From Gomphosphaeria aponina SAG 52.96 = DSM 107014 (GTDB lineage Bacteria > Cyanobacteriota > Cyanobacteriia > Cyanobacteriales > Gomphosphaeriaceae): a stretch of 38,825 nt of DNA. This document shows positions 16,204 to 25,432 of this stretch, piece by piece. The DNA lies in NCBI GenBank assembly GCA_016903655.1, contig JADQBC010000020.1, forward strand, positions 1 through 38,825, read 5' to 3'. The notes under the pieces are model-generated. The model was given only the letters and a program-made list of their open reading frames with translations. It was not told where the DNA came from and searched no databases. The position numbers were made by a program, and so were the translations under genes. Position 1 is the stretch's first letter. Every line of letters starts with the position of its first letter.

Positions 16204-19200
16204 CTACTGCTTGAAATAAATGTAGCTTTCTGAAGGATGACCTCGGGGTTGAAAACTCCAGACGGACTGACGGGATTCAGTCATACTGCTACAGTAGGGA
16301 GCAAGATGCTTTTGGGTAAAGCGGAGCATGGGTTGATTATCCGCTGCTACTGCATATTTATAGTAAGGGATGTTGCTATTTATTTGCAGTTTCAGGGCTG
16401 CTGCTATTAAAGCAATACCTCGCCCCATTTTTTGGAAAGGCGGCTCTACATACATAGTAGAATAACGGATGGTTTGCTGGTCAACTCTGTGAGTAAGACA
16501 CCAACCTATCACTTTGCCATCGTAACGCAACCCCAAACTGTTGAGGGGTTCTAAACGAGAGTCTTGGGTTAGGGGTGAGAGAGATGGGGGATAGTTGAGT
16601 TGCTTTAACTCTTCTAACTCTGTGGGGGTTATTTCTACCCAGGGGAAAATAGTAAATTTCTCTGGGAGGGGATACTGATCCAACCAAGGAGCTTGGGCGA
16701 TTTTTTCTGTGGTAGTTTTAGCCAGCAAGAAGGTAGTTTTTGGTTTTTCCCAACCCAGTCGGCGCAATATTGGCTCTAGGGCAGTGGTAGTAATGTCTGT
16801 GACTTTATAAGCTATTTTGATTTCTGTTGCTAGGCTTTTTTGTAAATGCTGCAGTAAGTTGATGCCTATGCCTTGGTTACGGTATTCTGGTTTGACAAAG
16901 AAGGAAAGCACTTCGGTTATTTGTTTATTTTGGTTGTCATAAGTTTCTGCCAAAACCAAACCTATTGTTTCATTTTCTTTGAGGGCGAGAATACCCAGTA
17001 AGTTACCCCGTTGGGTTTTAGCCCGCCAGTGTTTGTGAATACTGGGGTAAGTGAGGGCATTAAATTGGAGGGTTTTGGCCCAGGTAAGGTTGTTGATTTG
17101 CTGGTAAGTTATTTGATTGGTTTTTTTTTGCTGTTGCTGCCACATTTGCTCATACCCAGTTTCTAAGTTAGCCACAAACTGGGGTAAGTCAAATAAGGGT
17201 AAGTTGGGGCGCAACTTAGGTAGGGTTTCGGGGTGGTTGCCAAAATTTATGGCTTTTTCTCGGTATTCTGCCCCAGTCTGACACACCATTTCTTCCAACC
17301 CCGCAGCATGACAAATACTTGCTCCCATGCTCGAAGCGTAGGTTTTTCCCTGTAAAGTTAGCACTGGTAAACCCATTGCTAAAGCTCCTACTGCGGTTGC
17401 TCCCGCATTATAGTTGAAAGTATCTAGCAATAAGTCGGCGAGTTGGTAGCGGGCTAAATATTCGGGGTGGGGGAGTTTGCTTGCAAAAATTAGGCGGGTT
17501 TTTATATTTGCGTCTGGGTTGGGGCGGGTTTTGATATTCAGGTTATGGTTTGTGTCATGGTTTGTTGCTAAACCCGCCCCTACAGTTTCCCGTTGCAAAT
17601 TTTCCTGGGTAATAAGAGAGTCATCTGCATATAACCACAAAACGGAATTGGGCACAGCTTGCAATATCTCCATCCACACTTGGAATACTTGAGGGGAGAT
17701 TTTAGCTGGGCGGTTAAAACTGCAAAAAACAAAAGCATTTTCTGGTAAGTTAAATTCCGCCCTGGTGATGGGTTTTTGGGAAACTTCCATTGAAGAGCCT
17801 ACAAAAGCGTGGGGCAGATAAATTACTTGCTCTGTATAATATTGAGTTAATTCTGGGGGAATTAGGGTTTTATCTGCCAAAATATACTGGATAAACTTTG
17901 CGCCCATTGTGCCAGGAAAACCTAAATAACTACACTGAATAGGAGCGGGTTGAAGGGCAAAAATTTCTGGGCGACAGTAGGTGGTATATCCTGCTAAGTC
18001 GATTAAAATATCTATCTCATCTTGGTTAATTTTTGCCGCTGCATCTACAGAAGACATTAAAGAGATATCGGTATATTGGTCACAATTTGCCTTAATGGTT
18101 GCTGTTAATTCATCTTCGGTGGTTAAATTATAACAGTAAACCTCAAATTTTTGGCGGTTATGGTGTTGGAAAATATCCTTAATTAAAACTCCCACTGCAT
18201 GGTTGCGAAAGTCGGGGGAAACATAACCCAGGCGGAGTTTATTTTTATTGCCCTTTTTTGCCATCGGGGTTGTTTTTCCTTGCATACCCGCCATTTTCTC
18301 TTCAACTCTGGCTGCATAATGGCTGGCAACTGCTTTATGTAAAGCTGGCTCAATATTAAAATAATTCAGAGTTAAAGGGAGAAGCTGATCTGAGTTATTT
18401 TCCCTGAGATGTTTTTCTGTGCGGGAAATTAACTCTCTTTCTAACTCATTATGGTTTTCCCAGTGACACATTTGCCGCAGTAAGTCACAGAAATGATAAA
18501 AAGTAGTTGTATTGTTGGGATTGATTTTTATAACCTGTTGGTAGAGTTTGGCTGCCCCCAGAAAATCTCCCTCTTCAGTTAGAATAATGCCTAAATTTCC
18601 CAAAGCAAAATCATTATCTGGTTGGGCTTGTAAAACTCGCTGATAACATTGTTTTGCTAGTTGACTCGCCCCCCGCATTTGCCAAGCTGCCCCTAAATTA
18701 AGACAAGCTGGGATATAATTAGGTTGGAGTTTCATGGCAGTTTGATAAGCTTTAATTGCCTCCTCAATTCTTTCTTGCCCTTTCAGTAAATTTCCCAACT
18801 CCAAATAAACTTCTGGATTGTTTGGTTGGAGTTGGAGCGCTTTTTGATAACATTGCCCTGCTTGGGGAAATTGTTTCTGACTTATAAATAGTCTGCCTAA
18901 GTTAAGATAGGGGAGGGGAAAGTTAGGTTTAAGTTGAATGGCAGTTTCATAAGCTTGAATTGCTCCTTGAATATCTCCCATTTGTTGGAAAACTGCCCCC
19001 AAGTTAGTATAAGCTGGAGCACTTTCTGGCTTAATTTGAATTATCTTTTCAAAACAAGTTTTGGCTTTTTGATATTGTTTCTCTGCGGTGTAGAGTTTCC
19101 CCAACTCGTTATAAGCGGGAATATTATCAGGTGCTGCGGCTATGATTTTTTCATATTCAGCAATAACCTGGTTGGGGTGGGTTTTGATATTAAGGTTATC

Positions 19201-20409
19201 CTCATTTGCGTCTGGGTTGGGGTGGGTTTTGATATTAAGATTATTATTTGTTTCAGAGACTGGGTTGGGGTGGGTTTTGATATTAAGGTTATTATTTGTT
19301 TCAGAGATTGTCTCTAAACCCGCCCCTACAGTAGCCTGTACATTGGCATCATCTTTTTTTACCACAGGTAGGGTTAAATTCCCAGGAAAATTAACCAGTC
19401 TTTGAATTTCATCGGTTTTAAAACCTAATGCCATTGGCTGTTTTACGCCTGGTAACACCACCACGTCGAATAATTCTGTTACCACGCCTTCAAATTCTAA
19501 CCAGTGGGCTACTTGCCCGTTATTCAAGTCGATTACCATCACGCCACATTTGGCCGTTGCGTCTTTTTTTGCCAAAGTTTCATCTAAAGCTAACCCATTA
19601 AAACTCCTATCCCTGGGTTTTGACATTCCTACAATGGCGAAGTTTTGCCAAAAAGCTAACCCTCTGACAAAACCTGGGCAAAAAGTCACTGGTTGAAACT
19701 TATCTGATTCTATATACCCCAATTCTCCACTGCCAGAGTTTAATACCCAAAGTTTTCCTTGGTAATATCTGGGGGAATGGGGCATAGATAACCCAGTGGT
19801 GATAATTTCCTTACTTTCTATCTCTATTACTACGCCGCCATTCTGCCTTCTTCCTCGCCAAGCTGCTGCCACATCTGAGCGACTACAAGCGGTTACATAC
19901 TTAGGTTTTCCTCCTACCTGCGCCAACCCATTGAGATGACATCTATCTTCTGGAGTCAGCCCAGAAATAAAGCTAGGTTGCCAAATTGGCTCAAAACTAA
20001 ACCCTGGTTTTAGTTTAGCTAAACAGGAGTATTTTGTGTTAACAAAGATTAAATCCCCATTATTGTCTAAAACTAAATCATGGGTGTTTAAATCTGCTGT
20101 TGTATAACCAATAGTTGGCACATAAAGCGCATCATAGGATTTTTGATGTAATTGCCCTGAAGTTAACATATTATCAAAGCGCCAAATTTGATAACGGGTA
20201 GCCAGGTAGAGGCTATTTTCTTGCTGATATAACCCCATTGCTCTGTCAAAAAAGCGCTCAAAACCAGAGAGAGTGCCATCTGGTTTTTTGCCTATGAAAA
20301 ATATGCGATTAGTTTGATAAGTAGAGAGGGCGATACTCAGATTATGCTCTTCTAGCCAGGAGAGCCAATATTCCGAGCAAATTAATTCTACTGGTGGTTG
20401 AGTCGTCAT
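16204..20409 (-). CDS. Multidomain protein: TIGR03032-like N-terminus, TPR repeats, GT41 (SPINDLY/OGT-type) glycosyltransferase, two GNAT-like acetyltransferase domains
   Basis: N-term LICSEYWLSWLEEHNLSIALSTYQTNRIFFIGK...FERFFDRAMGL; TPR units AYTNLGAVFQQMGDIQGAIQAYETAIQLKPN; GT41 LRLGYVSPDFRNHAVG...IDLAGYTTYCRPEIFALQPAPIQCSYLGFPGTMG...FNRPAKISPQVFQVWMEIL...YNAGATAVGALAMGLPVLTL; GNAT FFVKPEYRNQGIGINLLQHL and MYVEPPFQKMGRGIALIAAAL. Start shifted to MTTQPPVELI. Confidence 0.88.
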   Translation of the reverse strand: MTTQPPVELICSEYWLSWLEEHNLSIALSTYQTNRIFFIGKKPDGTLSGFERFFDRAMGLYQQENSLYLATRYQIWRFDNMLTSGQLHQKSYDALYVPTIGYTTADLNTHDLVLDNNGDLIFVNTKYSCLAKLKPGFSFEPIWQPSFISGLTPEDRCHLNGLAQVGGKPKYVTACSRSDVAAAWRGRRQNGGVVIEIESKEIITTGLSMPHSPRYYQGKLWVLNSGSGELGYIESDKFQPVTFCPGFVRGLAFWQNFAIVGMSKPRDRSFNGLALDETLAKKDATAKCGVMVIDLNNGQVAHWLEFEGVVTELFDVVVLPGVKQPMALGFKTDEIQRLVNFPGNLTLPVVKKDDANVQATVGAGLETISETNNNLNIKTHPNPVSETNNNLNIKTHPNPDANEDNLNIKTHPNQVIAEYEKIIAAAPDNIPAYNELGKLYTAEKQYQKAKTCFEKIIQIKPESAPAYTNLGAVFQQMGDIQGAIQAYETAIQLKPNFPLPYLNLGRLFISQKQFPQAGQCYQKALQLQPNNPEVYLELGNLLKGQERIEEAIKAYQTAMKLQPNYIPACLNLGAAWQMRGASQLAKQCYQRVLQAQPDNDFALGNLGIILTEEGDFLGAAKLYQQVIKINPNNTTTFYHFCDLLRQMCHWENHNELERELISRTEKHLRENNSDQLLPLTLNYFNIEPALHKAVASHYAARVEEKMAGMQGKTTPMAKKGNKNKLRLGYVSPDFRNHAVGVLIKDIFQHHNRQKFEVYCYNLTTEDELTATIKANCDQYTDISLMSSVDAAAKINQDEIDILIDLAGYTTYCRPEIFALQPAPIQCSYLGFPGTMGAKFIQYILADKTLIPPELTQYYTEQVIYLPHAFVGSSMEVSQKPITRAEFNLPENAFVFCSFNRPAKISPQVFQVWMEILQAVPNSVLWLYADDSLITQENLQRETVGAGLATNHDTNHNLNIKTRPNPDANIKTRLIFASKLPHPEYLARYQLADLLLDTFNYNAGATAVGALAMGLPVLTLQGKTYASSMGASICHAAGLEEMVCQTGAEYREKAINFGNHPETLPKLRPNLPLFDLPQFVANLETGYEQMWQQQQKKTNQITYQQINNLTWAKTLQFNALTYPSIHKHWRAKTQRGNLLGILALKENETIGLVLAETYDNQNKQITEVLSFFVKPEYRNQGIGINLLQHLQKSLATEIKIAYKVTDITTTALEPILRRLGWEKPKTTFLLAKTTTEKIAQAPWLDQYPLPEKFTIFPWVEITPTELEELKQLNYPPSLSPLTQDSRLEPLNSLGLRYDGKVIGWCLTHRVDQQTIRYSTMYVEPPFQKMGRGIALIAAALKLQINSNIPYYKYAVAADNQPMLRFTQKHLAPYCSSMTESRQSVWSFQPRGHPSESYIYFKQ
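17492..17583 (-). repeat. Palindromic repeat element inside the GT41 domain, in frame
   Basis: Minus strand GTAGGGGCGGGTTTAGCAACAAACCATGACACAAACCATAACCTGAATATCAAAACCCGCCCCAACCCAGACGCAAATATAAAAACCCGCCT; encodes VGAGLATNHDTNHNLNIKTRPNPDANIKT. Confidence 0.85.
19172..19329 (-). repeat. Palindromic repeat element in the interdomain linker, in frame, with three internal units
   Basis: Encodes VGAGLETISETNNNLNIKTHPNPVSETNNNLNIKTHPNPDANEDNLNIKTHPN. Confidence 0.87.
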
Positions 20410-20491
20410 TTTTTTATTATTTTTTATCAAAAAAAAGGCAGACTGTTAACAAGTAACTTACTTATGCTCTTTTCCTGGTAATTTCTCCAGC

Positions 20492-20596
20492 ATTGCTGAA
20501 TATTGTCTCGCCCCCTAAATCCCCCAATTCTGGGGGATTTAGATTGAAAATTCTTTTCCCCCCCAAATTGGGGGGCTAGGGGGGCAATTCAGCAAC
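20492..20596. repeat. Folded inverted-repeat element (two hairpins inside imperfect terminal repeats)
   Basis: CTAAATCCCCC-aattct-GGGGGATTTAG; CCCCCCAAATTGGGGGG; outer ATTGCTGAATATTG / CAATTCAGCAAC. Confidence 0.75.
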
Positions 20597-20766
20597 GCCA
20601 TTTCTTCATTATAAATTCCTTTTGCTAAATATGTCAACCTATTTTTTATGTTGAATAACACCAGATTCTTCCTGACAAACAACCCAAATCAAGTTACTCA
20701 AGAATTTACGTGTTTATATTGATTTTTGCTCTGCCTTGTTTCCGAGTTTACCCCAGGTATCTTTTT

Positions 20767-20887
20767 TTTGCGATTATCATTCTCACCGGTGCTCTAGAAG
20801 GAGTAAAAAAAGCTTAAAACTCTTACCCTGTATAATGCTCAAAAAAGTTGCAAGGAGTCTCACTTAAATGAGAATGATAATCGCAAA
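20767..20887. promoter_or_regulatory. Pair of inverted Fur-box-like sites (19-bp perfect arms, 83-bp spacer)
   Basis: TTTGCGATTATCATTCTCA (20767-20785) and TGAGAATGATAATCGCAAA (20869-20887); TGAGAATGATAATC resembles Fur operators. Confidence 0.5.
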
Positions 20888-20944
20888 CAAAATAGAGGTT
20901 TGTAACGTATTAAAGGCGATCGCCTATTTGCTAATATCAGCCCG

Positions 20945-20972
20945 AAAAAAGGCGTAAACCCTTACGCCTTTT
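20945..20972 (-). terminator. Terminator of the FG-GAP repeat gene
   Basis: AAAAGGCGTAA-GGGT-TTACGCCTTTTTT read on the minus strand. Confidence 0.85.
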
Positions 20973-20980
20973 CAACAAAA

Positions 20981-23900
20981 TCAAATGGGTGTAGTCCACA
21001 ACTCTATTCCATTTGTACCATTATTGGCTGTGAAATAAAGCTCTCCCAACATATCAGTTAGGTTGGCGGGTTGAGAACCCCTGCCTCCTACAAGGATATC
21101 TTGAACTAACACAGTTCCTCCTGAAGTTCCATCACTTGTCCATAACTCTTTCCCATTAATACTATTATTAGCTGTGAAATAGAGAGTTCCATTGACATTT
21201 GTTAAGTTATAAGGATTGGAACTACCGCCATTTAAAAGAATGTCTTTGACTAACACAGTTCCTGCTGCTGTTCCATCACTTTTCCACAACTCAACTCCGT
21301 TAATTCCATCATTAGCTGTGAAATAGAGAGTTCCATTGACATTTGTTAAGTTTGATGGGTCAGAACTACCGCCATTTAAAAGAATATCTTTGACTAACAC
21401 AGTTCCTGCTGCTGTTCCATTACTTTTCCACAACTCAACTCCGTTAGTCCCGTTATCAGCTGTGAAATAGAGAGTTCCATTGACATTTGTTAGATTAGAT
21501 GGGTCAGAACTACCGTCATTTAAAAGAATATCTTTGACTAAGACAGTTCCTGTTGCGGTGCCATTACTTTTCCACAACTCAACTCCTTTAGTCCCGTTAT
21601 CAGCTGTAAAAAAGAGAATATTGTTGACATTTGTTAGGTTTGATGGGTCAGAACTACCGTCATTTAAAACAATATCTTTAAGCAATACAGTTCCTGTTGC
21701 TGCTCCATTACTTTTCCATAACTCAACTCCGTTAGTCCCGTTATCAGCTGTAAAAAAGAGAATATTGTTGACATTTGTTAGGTTTGAGGGATTGGAACTA
21801 CCGCCATTTACAAAAATATCTTTGAGTAAAACAGTTCCTTCTGCTGTTCCATTACTCGAAAACAACTCTATCCCATTAGTACCATTATTAGCTGTAAAAA
21901 AGAGAGTTCCGTTGACATTTGTTAGGTTAGATGGAGTGGAACTACCGCTTCCTGAACGAATATCTTTGAGTAAAACAAATTCCCCAATATCATTGACATT
22001 AATGGTAAATACTTGTTGAAATGTTCCTCCGTTTCCATCGTTGGTTTGTACCCGAATGGAGTAGGAAGACTTGGTTTCAAAGTCGAAGACATTTTTTGTT
22101 TTTAGTTGGTTTCCGACTATCTCAAAAGCAGTATTATCTGTACTTCCTGTCCCTGCAACTAACTGGTAACTGTGAGTCTGTCCTGCATCTGGGTCAGTTG
22201 TCGTTATGTTTCCTACCACTGTGCCTGAAGGTTGGTTTTCACCTACTTTGTTGGAGTCCAGGTTAATAGCTGTGGGAGGTTGGTTTTCAGAAACATCATT
22301 TACTGTTATTGCTGCTGTTGTGGTTTCTACACTAAATGCTGTCTCTCCTCCATTGCTGGTTGTATTTGCTATTCCTCCTACTACTCCTTTGGTTTTGTCC
22401 CAGAGTCGGAAGGTAATATTAGCTGTACCAAACCAGTCTGGGTTGGGGATAAACCGCATTTTGTTGGTACTGTTTAGGAGTCGGGCGGTAGCTTCTGTTA
22501 CACTACCAAAATTGTTCCAGGTGTTTCCCCCATTTGTGGAGTATTGCCAAGCTCCGTTTGTGTTGTCGGCTGCGGTGACTGCTATTGCTTCTACTGCACC
22601 TTCTGGGTCAATTACTGTGTTGTCGGTGATTATTTCTGCTACAGTATTGCCTGTTGGTGCGGTTTCATCTTCGTTAACAGCAGTCAGGTTATAGATGGGG
22701 GGTTCGCTGGTGTTTTTATAGTAATAAAAACTACCTAAAAATTCCCCACTGAAAACATCTAAATCCCCATCTGCGTCTATGTCTGCCAAAGTAGGAGTGC
22801 TGGCCAAACTTACATCTTGCCCATTTAAGGGGTTAGCTATACCTGCTTGATAGGTAAATTTGGGATTGGTCTGATTCCCTGTATTTTTGAAGTAATAAAA
22901 AATGCCAGAACCTTCCCCACTGAAAGCATCTAAATCCCCATCTCCGTCTAGATCTGCCAAAGTGGGGGCGCTGTTAGAACCTACATCCCAATTTAAGGGG
23001 TTAGCTGTGCCCATTACTTCGGTAAATTGGGGATTGGTCTTATTTCCTGTGTTTTTGAAATACTTAATAGTCCCCGAATATTCCCCACTGAAAACATCTA
23101 AATCCCCATCCGCGTCTATGTCTGCCAAAGTAGGAGTGCTGTAAGAACCCACATCTTGCCCATTTAAGGGGTTAGCTGTGCCTATTACTTCGGTAAATTG
23201 GGGATTGGTCTCATTTCCTGTATTCTTGAAGTAATTAAAAATGCCATTATCTTCCCCACTGAAAGCGTCTAAATCCCCATCCGCGTCTATATCTGCAAAA
23301 GTAGGAGTGCTGCTACCAAAAAAATAATCACCCACATCAAACCCATTTAAGGGGTTAGCTGTGCCTATTACTTCGGTAAATTGGGGATTGGTCTTATTTC
23401 CTGTGTTTTTGAAGTAATTAAAAAAGCCATTATCTTCCCCACTGAAAGCGTCTAAATCCCCATCCGCGTCTATATCTGCAAAAGTAGGAGTGCTGTCACC
23501 AAACACACTATCAGCCACATCAAACCCATTTAAGGGGTTAGGACTGCCATATAGGTGGGTAAATTGGGGGATTTTGCTGAACTTGGGAGCTGTGTTATCA
23601 ATAACGCTTCTAACATAAACAGTTGCTATTGTGGTTTCTACACTAAATGCTGTCTCTCCTCCATTGCTGGTGGTATTTGCTGTTCCTCCTGCAACTCCTG
23701 TGGTTTTATCCCAGAGTCGGAGGGTAATGTTGGCTGTACCATACCAGTTTGCTTTGGGGATAAACCGCACTTTATTGGTACTGTCTAGGAGTCGGGCGGC
23801 AGCTTGAGTTACAGAACCGAAATTGTTCCAGGTACTTCCCCCATCGGTGGAATATTGCCAAGTTCCGTTTTTGTTATCTACTGCGGCGATCGCTACTGCT

Positions 23901-24889
23901 TCTACTGCTCCCTCTGGGTCACCTACTGTGTTGTCGCTGATTATTTCTGCGATGGTGTTGCCAGTTGGGGCGGTTTCATCTTCGTTAATAAGAGTCAGGT
24001 TATAGATGGGGGGTTGGCTAATGTCTTTAAAGTAGTAAATAGTCCCATTCAATTCCCCACTGAAAGCATCTAAATCCCCATCCGCGTCTATGTCTGCCAA
24101 AGTAGGAGTGCTGTACAAACTTACATAAAGCTCATTTAAGGGGTTAGCTGTGCCTGTTTGATAGGTAAATTGGGGATTGTTCTTATTTCCCGTGTTCTTG
24201 AAGTAGTAAAAATAACCATAATATTCCCCAATGAAAGCATCTAAATCCCCATCCGCGTCTATTTCTGCCAAAGTAGGAGTGCTGTTATCACCCACCTCCC
24301 AATTTAAGGGGTTAGCTGTGCCTATTACTTGGGTAAATTTGGGATTGGTCTGATTTCCTGTGTTCTTGAAGTAATTAATAATACCATCTTCTGCCCCACT
24401 GAAAGCATCTAAATCCCCATCTCCGTCTATGTCTCCCAAAGTAGGAGTGCTGTAATAACCCACATCTTTCCCATTGAACGGGTTAGCTGTGCCTGTAACT
24501 TCGGTAAATTGAGGATTGGTCTTATTTCCTGTGTTTTTGAAGTAATTAAAAATGCCATCATATTCCCCAATGAGAGCATCTAAATCCCCATCTCCGTCTA
24601 TGTCTGCCAAAGTAGGAGTGCTGTAATAACCCACATTTTTTCCATTAAAGGGGTTAGCTGTGCCTATTACTTCGGTAAATTTGGGATTGTTCTTATTTCC
24701 CGTGTTCTTAAAGTAGTTTAAAGTCCCATCCCATTCCCCACTGAAAGCGTCTAAATCCCCATCCGCGTCTATGTCTGCCAAAGTAGGAGTGCTGTAAGAA
24801 CCCACATCTTTTCCATTAAAGGGGTTAGCTGTGTCAGTCTGTTCGGTAAATTGGGGGATTTTGCTGAACCTGGGGGCTGTGTTTGCCAT
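20981..24889 (-). CDS. Large FG-GAP/VCBS repeat protein with cadherin-like domain and C-terminal ELWxSNGTxxGT repeats
   Basis: Repeated STPTLADIDADGDLDAFSGExxGxxxYFKNTGN; VGENQPSGTVVGNITTTDPDAGQTHSYQLVAG cadherin-like; repeated GTLYFTANNGTNGVELWKSNGTAAGTVLVKDI. Start at MANTAPRF behind AAGGAGAATT. Confidence 0.9.
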   Translation of the reverse strand: MANTAPRFSKIPQFTEQTDTANPFNGKDVGSYSTPTLADIDADGDLDAFSGEWDGTLNYFKNTGNKNNPKFTEVIGTANPFNGKNVGYYSTPTLADIDGDGDLDALIGEYDGIFNYFKNTGNKTNPQFTEVTGTANPFNGKDVGYYSTPTLGDIDGDGDLDAFSGAEDGIINYFKNTGNQTNPKFTQVIGTANPLNWEVGDNSTPTLAEIDADGDLDAFIGEYYGYFYYFKNTGNKNNPQFTYQTGTANPLNELYVSLYSTPTLADIDADGDLDAFSGELNGTIYYFKDISQPPIYNLTLINEDETAPTGNTIAEIISDNTVGDPEGAVEAVAIAAVDNKNGTWQYSTDGGSTWNNFGSVTQAAARLLDSTNKVRFIPKANWYGTANITLRLWDKTTGVAGGTANTTSNGGETAFSVETTIATVYVRSVIDNTAPKFSKIPQFTHLYGSPNPLNGFDVADSVFGDSTPTFADIDADGDLDAFSGEDNGFFNYFKNTGNKTNPQFTEVIGTANPLNGFDVGDYFFGSSTPTFADIDADGDLDAFSGEDNGIFNYFKNTGNETNPQFTEVIGTANPLNGQDVGSYSTPTLADIDADGDLDVFSGEYSGTIKYFKNTGNKTNPQFTEVMGTANPLNWDVGSNSAPTLADLDGDGDLDAFSGEGSGIFYYFKNTGNQTNPKFTYQAGIANPLNGQDVSLASTPTLADIDADGDLDVFSGEFLGSFYYYKNTSEPPIYNLTAVNEDETAPTGNTVAEIITDNTVIDPEGAVEAIAVTAADNTNGAWQYSTNGGNTWNNFGSVTEATARLLNSTNKMRFIPNPDWFGTANITFRLWDKTKGVVGGIANTTSNGGETAFSVETTTAAITVNDVSENQPPTAINLDSNKVGENQPSGTVVGNITTTDPDAGQTHSYQLVAGTGSTDNTAFEIVGNQLKTKNVFDFETKSSYSIRVQTNDGNGGTFQQVFTINVNDIGEFVLLKDIRSGSGSSTPSNLTNVNGTLFFTANNGTNGIELFSSNGTAEGTVLLKDIFVNGGSSNPSNLTNVNNILFFTADNGTNGVELWKSNGAATGTVLLKDIVLNDGSSDPSNLTNVNNILFFTADNGTKGVELWKSNGTATGTVLVKDILLNDGSSDPSNLTNVNGTLYFTADNGTNGVELWKSNGTAAGTVLVKDILLNGGSSDPSNLTNVNGTLYFTANDGINGVELWKSDGTAAGTVLVKDILLNGGSSNPYNLTNVNGTLYFTANNSINGKELWTSDGTSGGTVLVQDILVGGRGSQPANLTDMLGELYFTANNGTNGIELWTTPI

Positions 24890-25061
24890 AATTCTCCTTG
24901 AGATTAGTTGGTTTTCGCAGACTTCGTAATCATCTTTTTTGCAAATGTATTTCTCTGGTCGGGGTTTTTTTTGCTCTTGAATCACTATAAACCATCTTTG
25001 GAGAATCTGTCAAGGGGGTTGGGGGAAAAATGGGAAAAATTAATATTTGTTTACAATTCTT

Positions 25062-25389
25062 TTAAAAAGGCCTATTCAAGCTGGGCGTTTTTTTTTGGGG
25101 GCTGGTGGAGTCATTTCGGGTTTGGGATTTTTGGGGATTTTGTGCCGACTGACAGGACTCAGTGCTACTGGCACAAAATAGTCCAATATGCTTTTGAGTA
25201 AAGCGAAGTATAAGTAAGTTACTTATTGCTACTGCACAATACTTAGTAGAGAGTGCCATCACTTTTGCGCCCGAGCAAAAATATGCGATTAGTTTGATAA
25301 GTAGAGAGAGCGATACTCAGATTATGCTCTTCTAGCCAGGAGAGCCAATATTCCGAGCAAATTAATTCTACTGGTGGTTGAGTCGTCAT
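25062..25389 (-). pseudogene. Internally deleted relic of a paralogue of the 16204-20409 gene
   Basis: From 25389: MTTQPPVELICSEYWLSWLEEHNLSIALSTYQTNRIFLLGRKSDGTLY*, then in another frame KYCAVAISNLLILRFTQKHIGLFCASSTESCQSAQ, matching the extreme C-terminus KYAVAADNQPMLRFTQKHLAPYCSSMTESRQSVW. Confidence 0.88.
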
Positions 25390-25432
25390 TTTTTTCTAAG
25401 TCAAATCAATTGTAATTGTGATTTATTGCTGA

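Noticed and set aside
21480-24073. Many plus-strand ORFs opposite the FG-GAP gene
   Set aside because: Repeated sequence opens antisense frames; the minus-strand protein explains the region fully.
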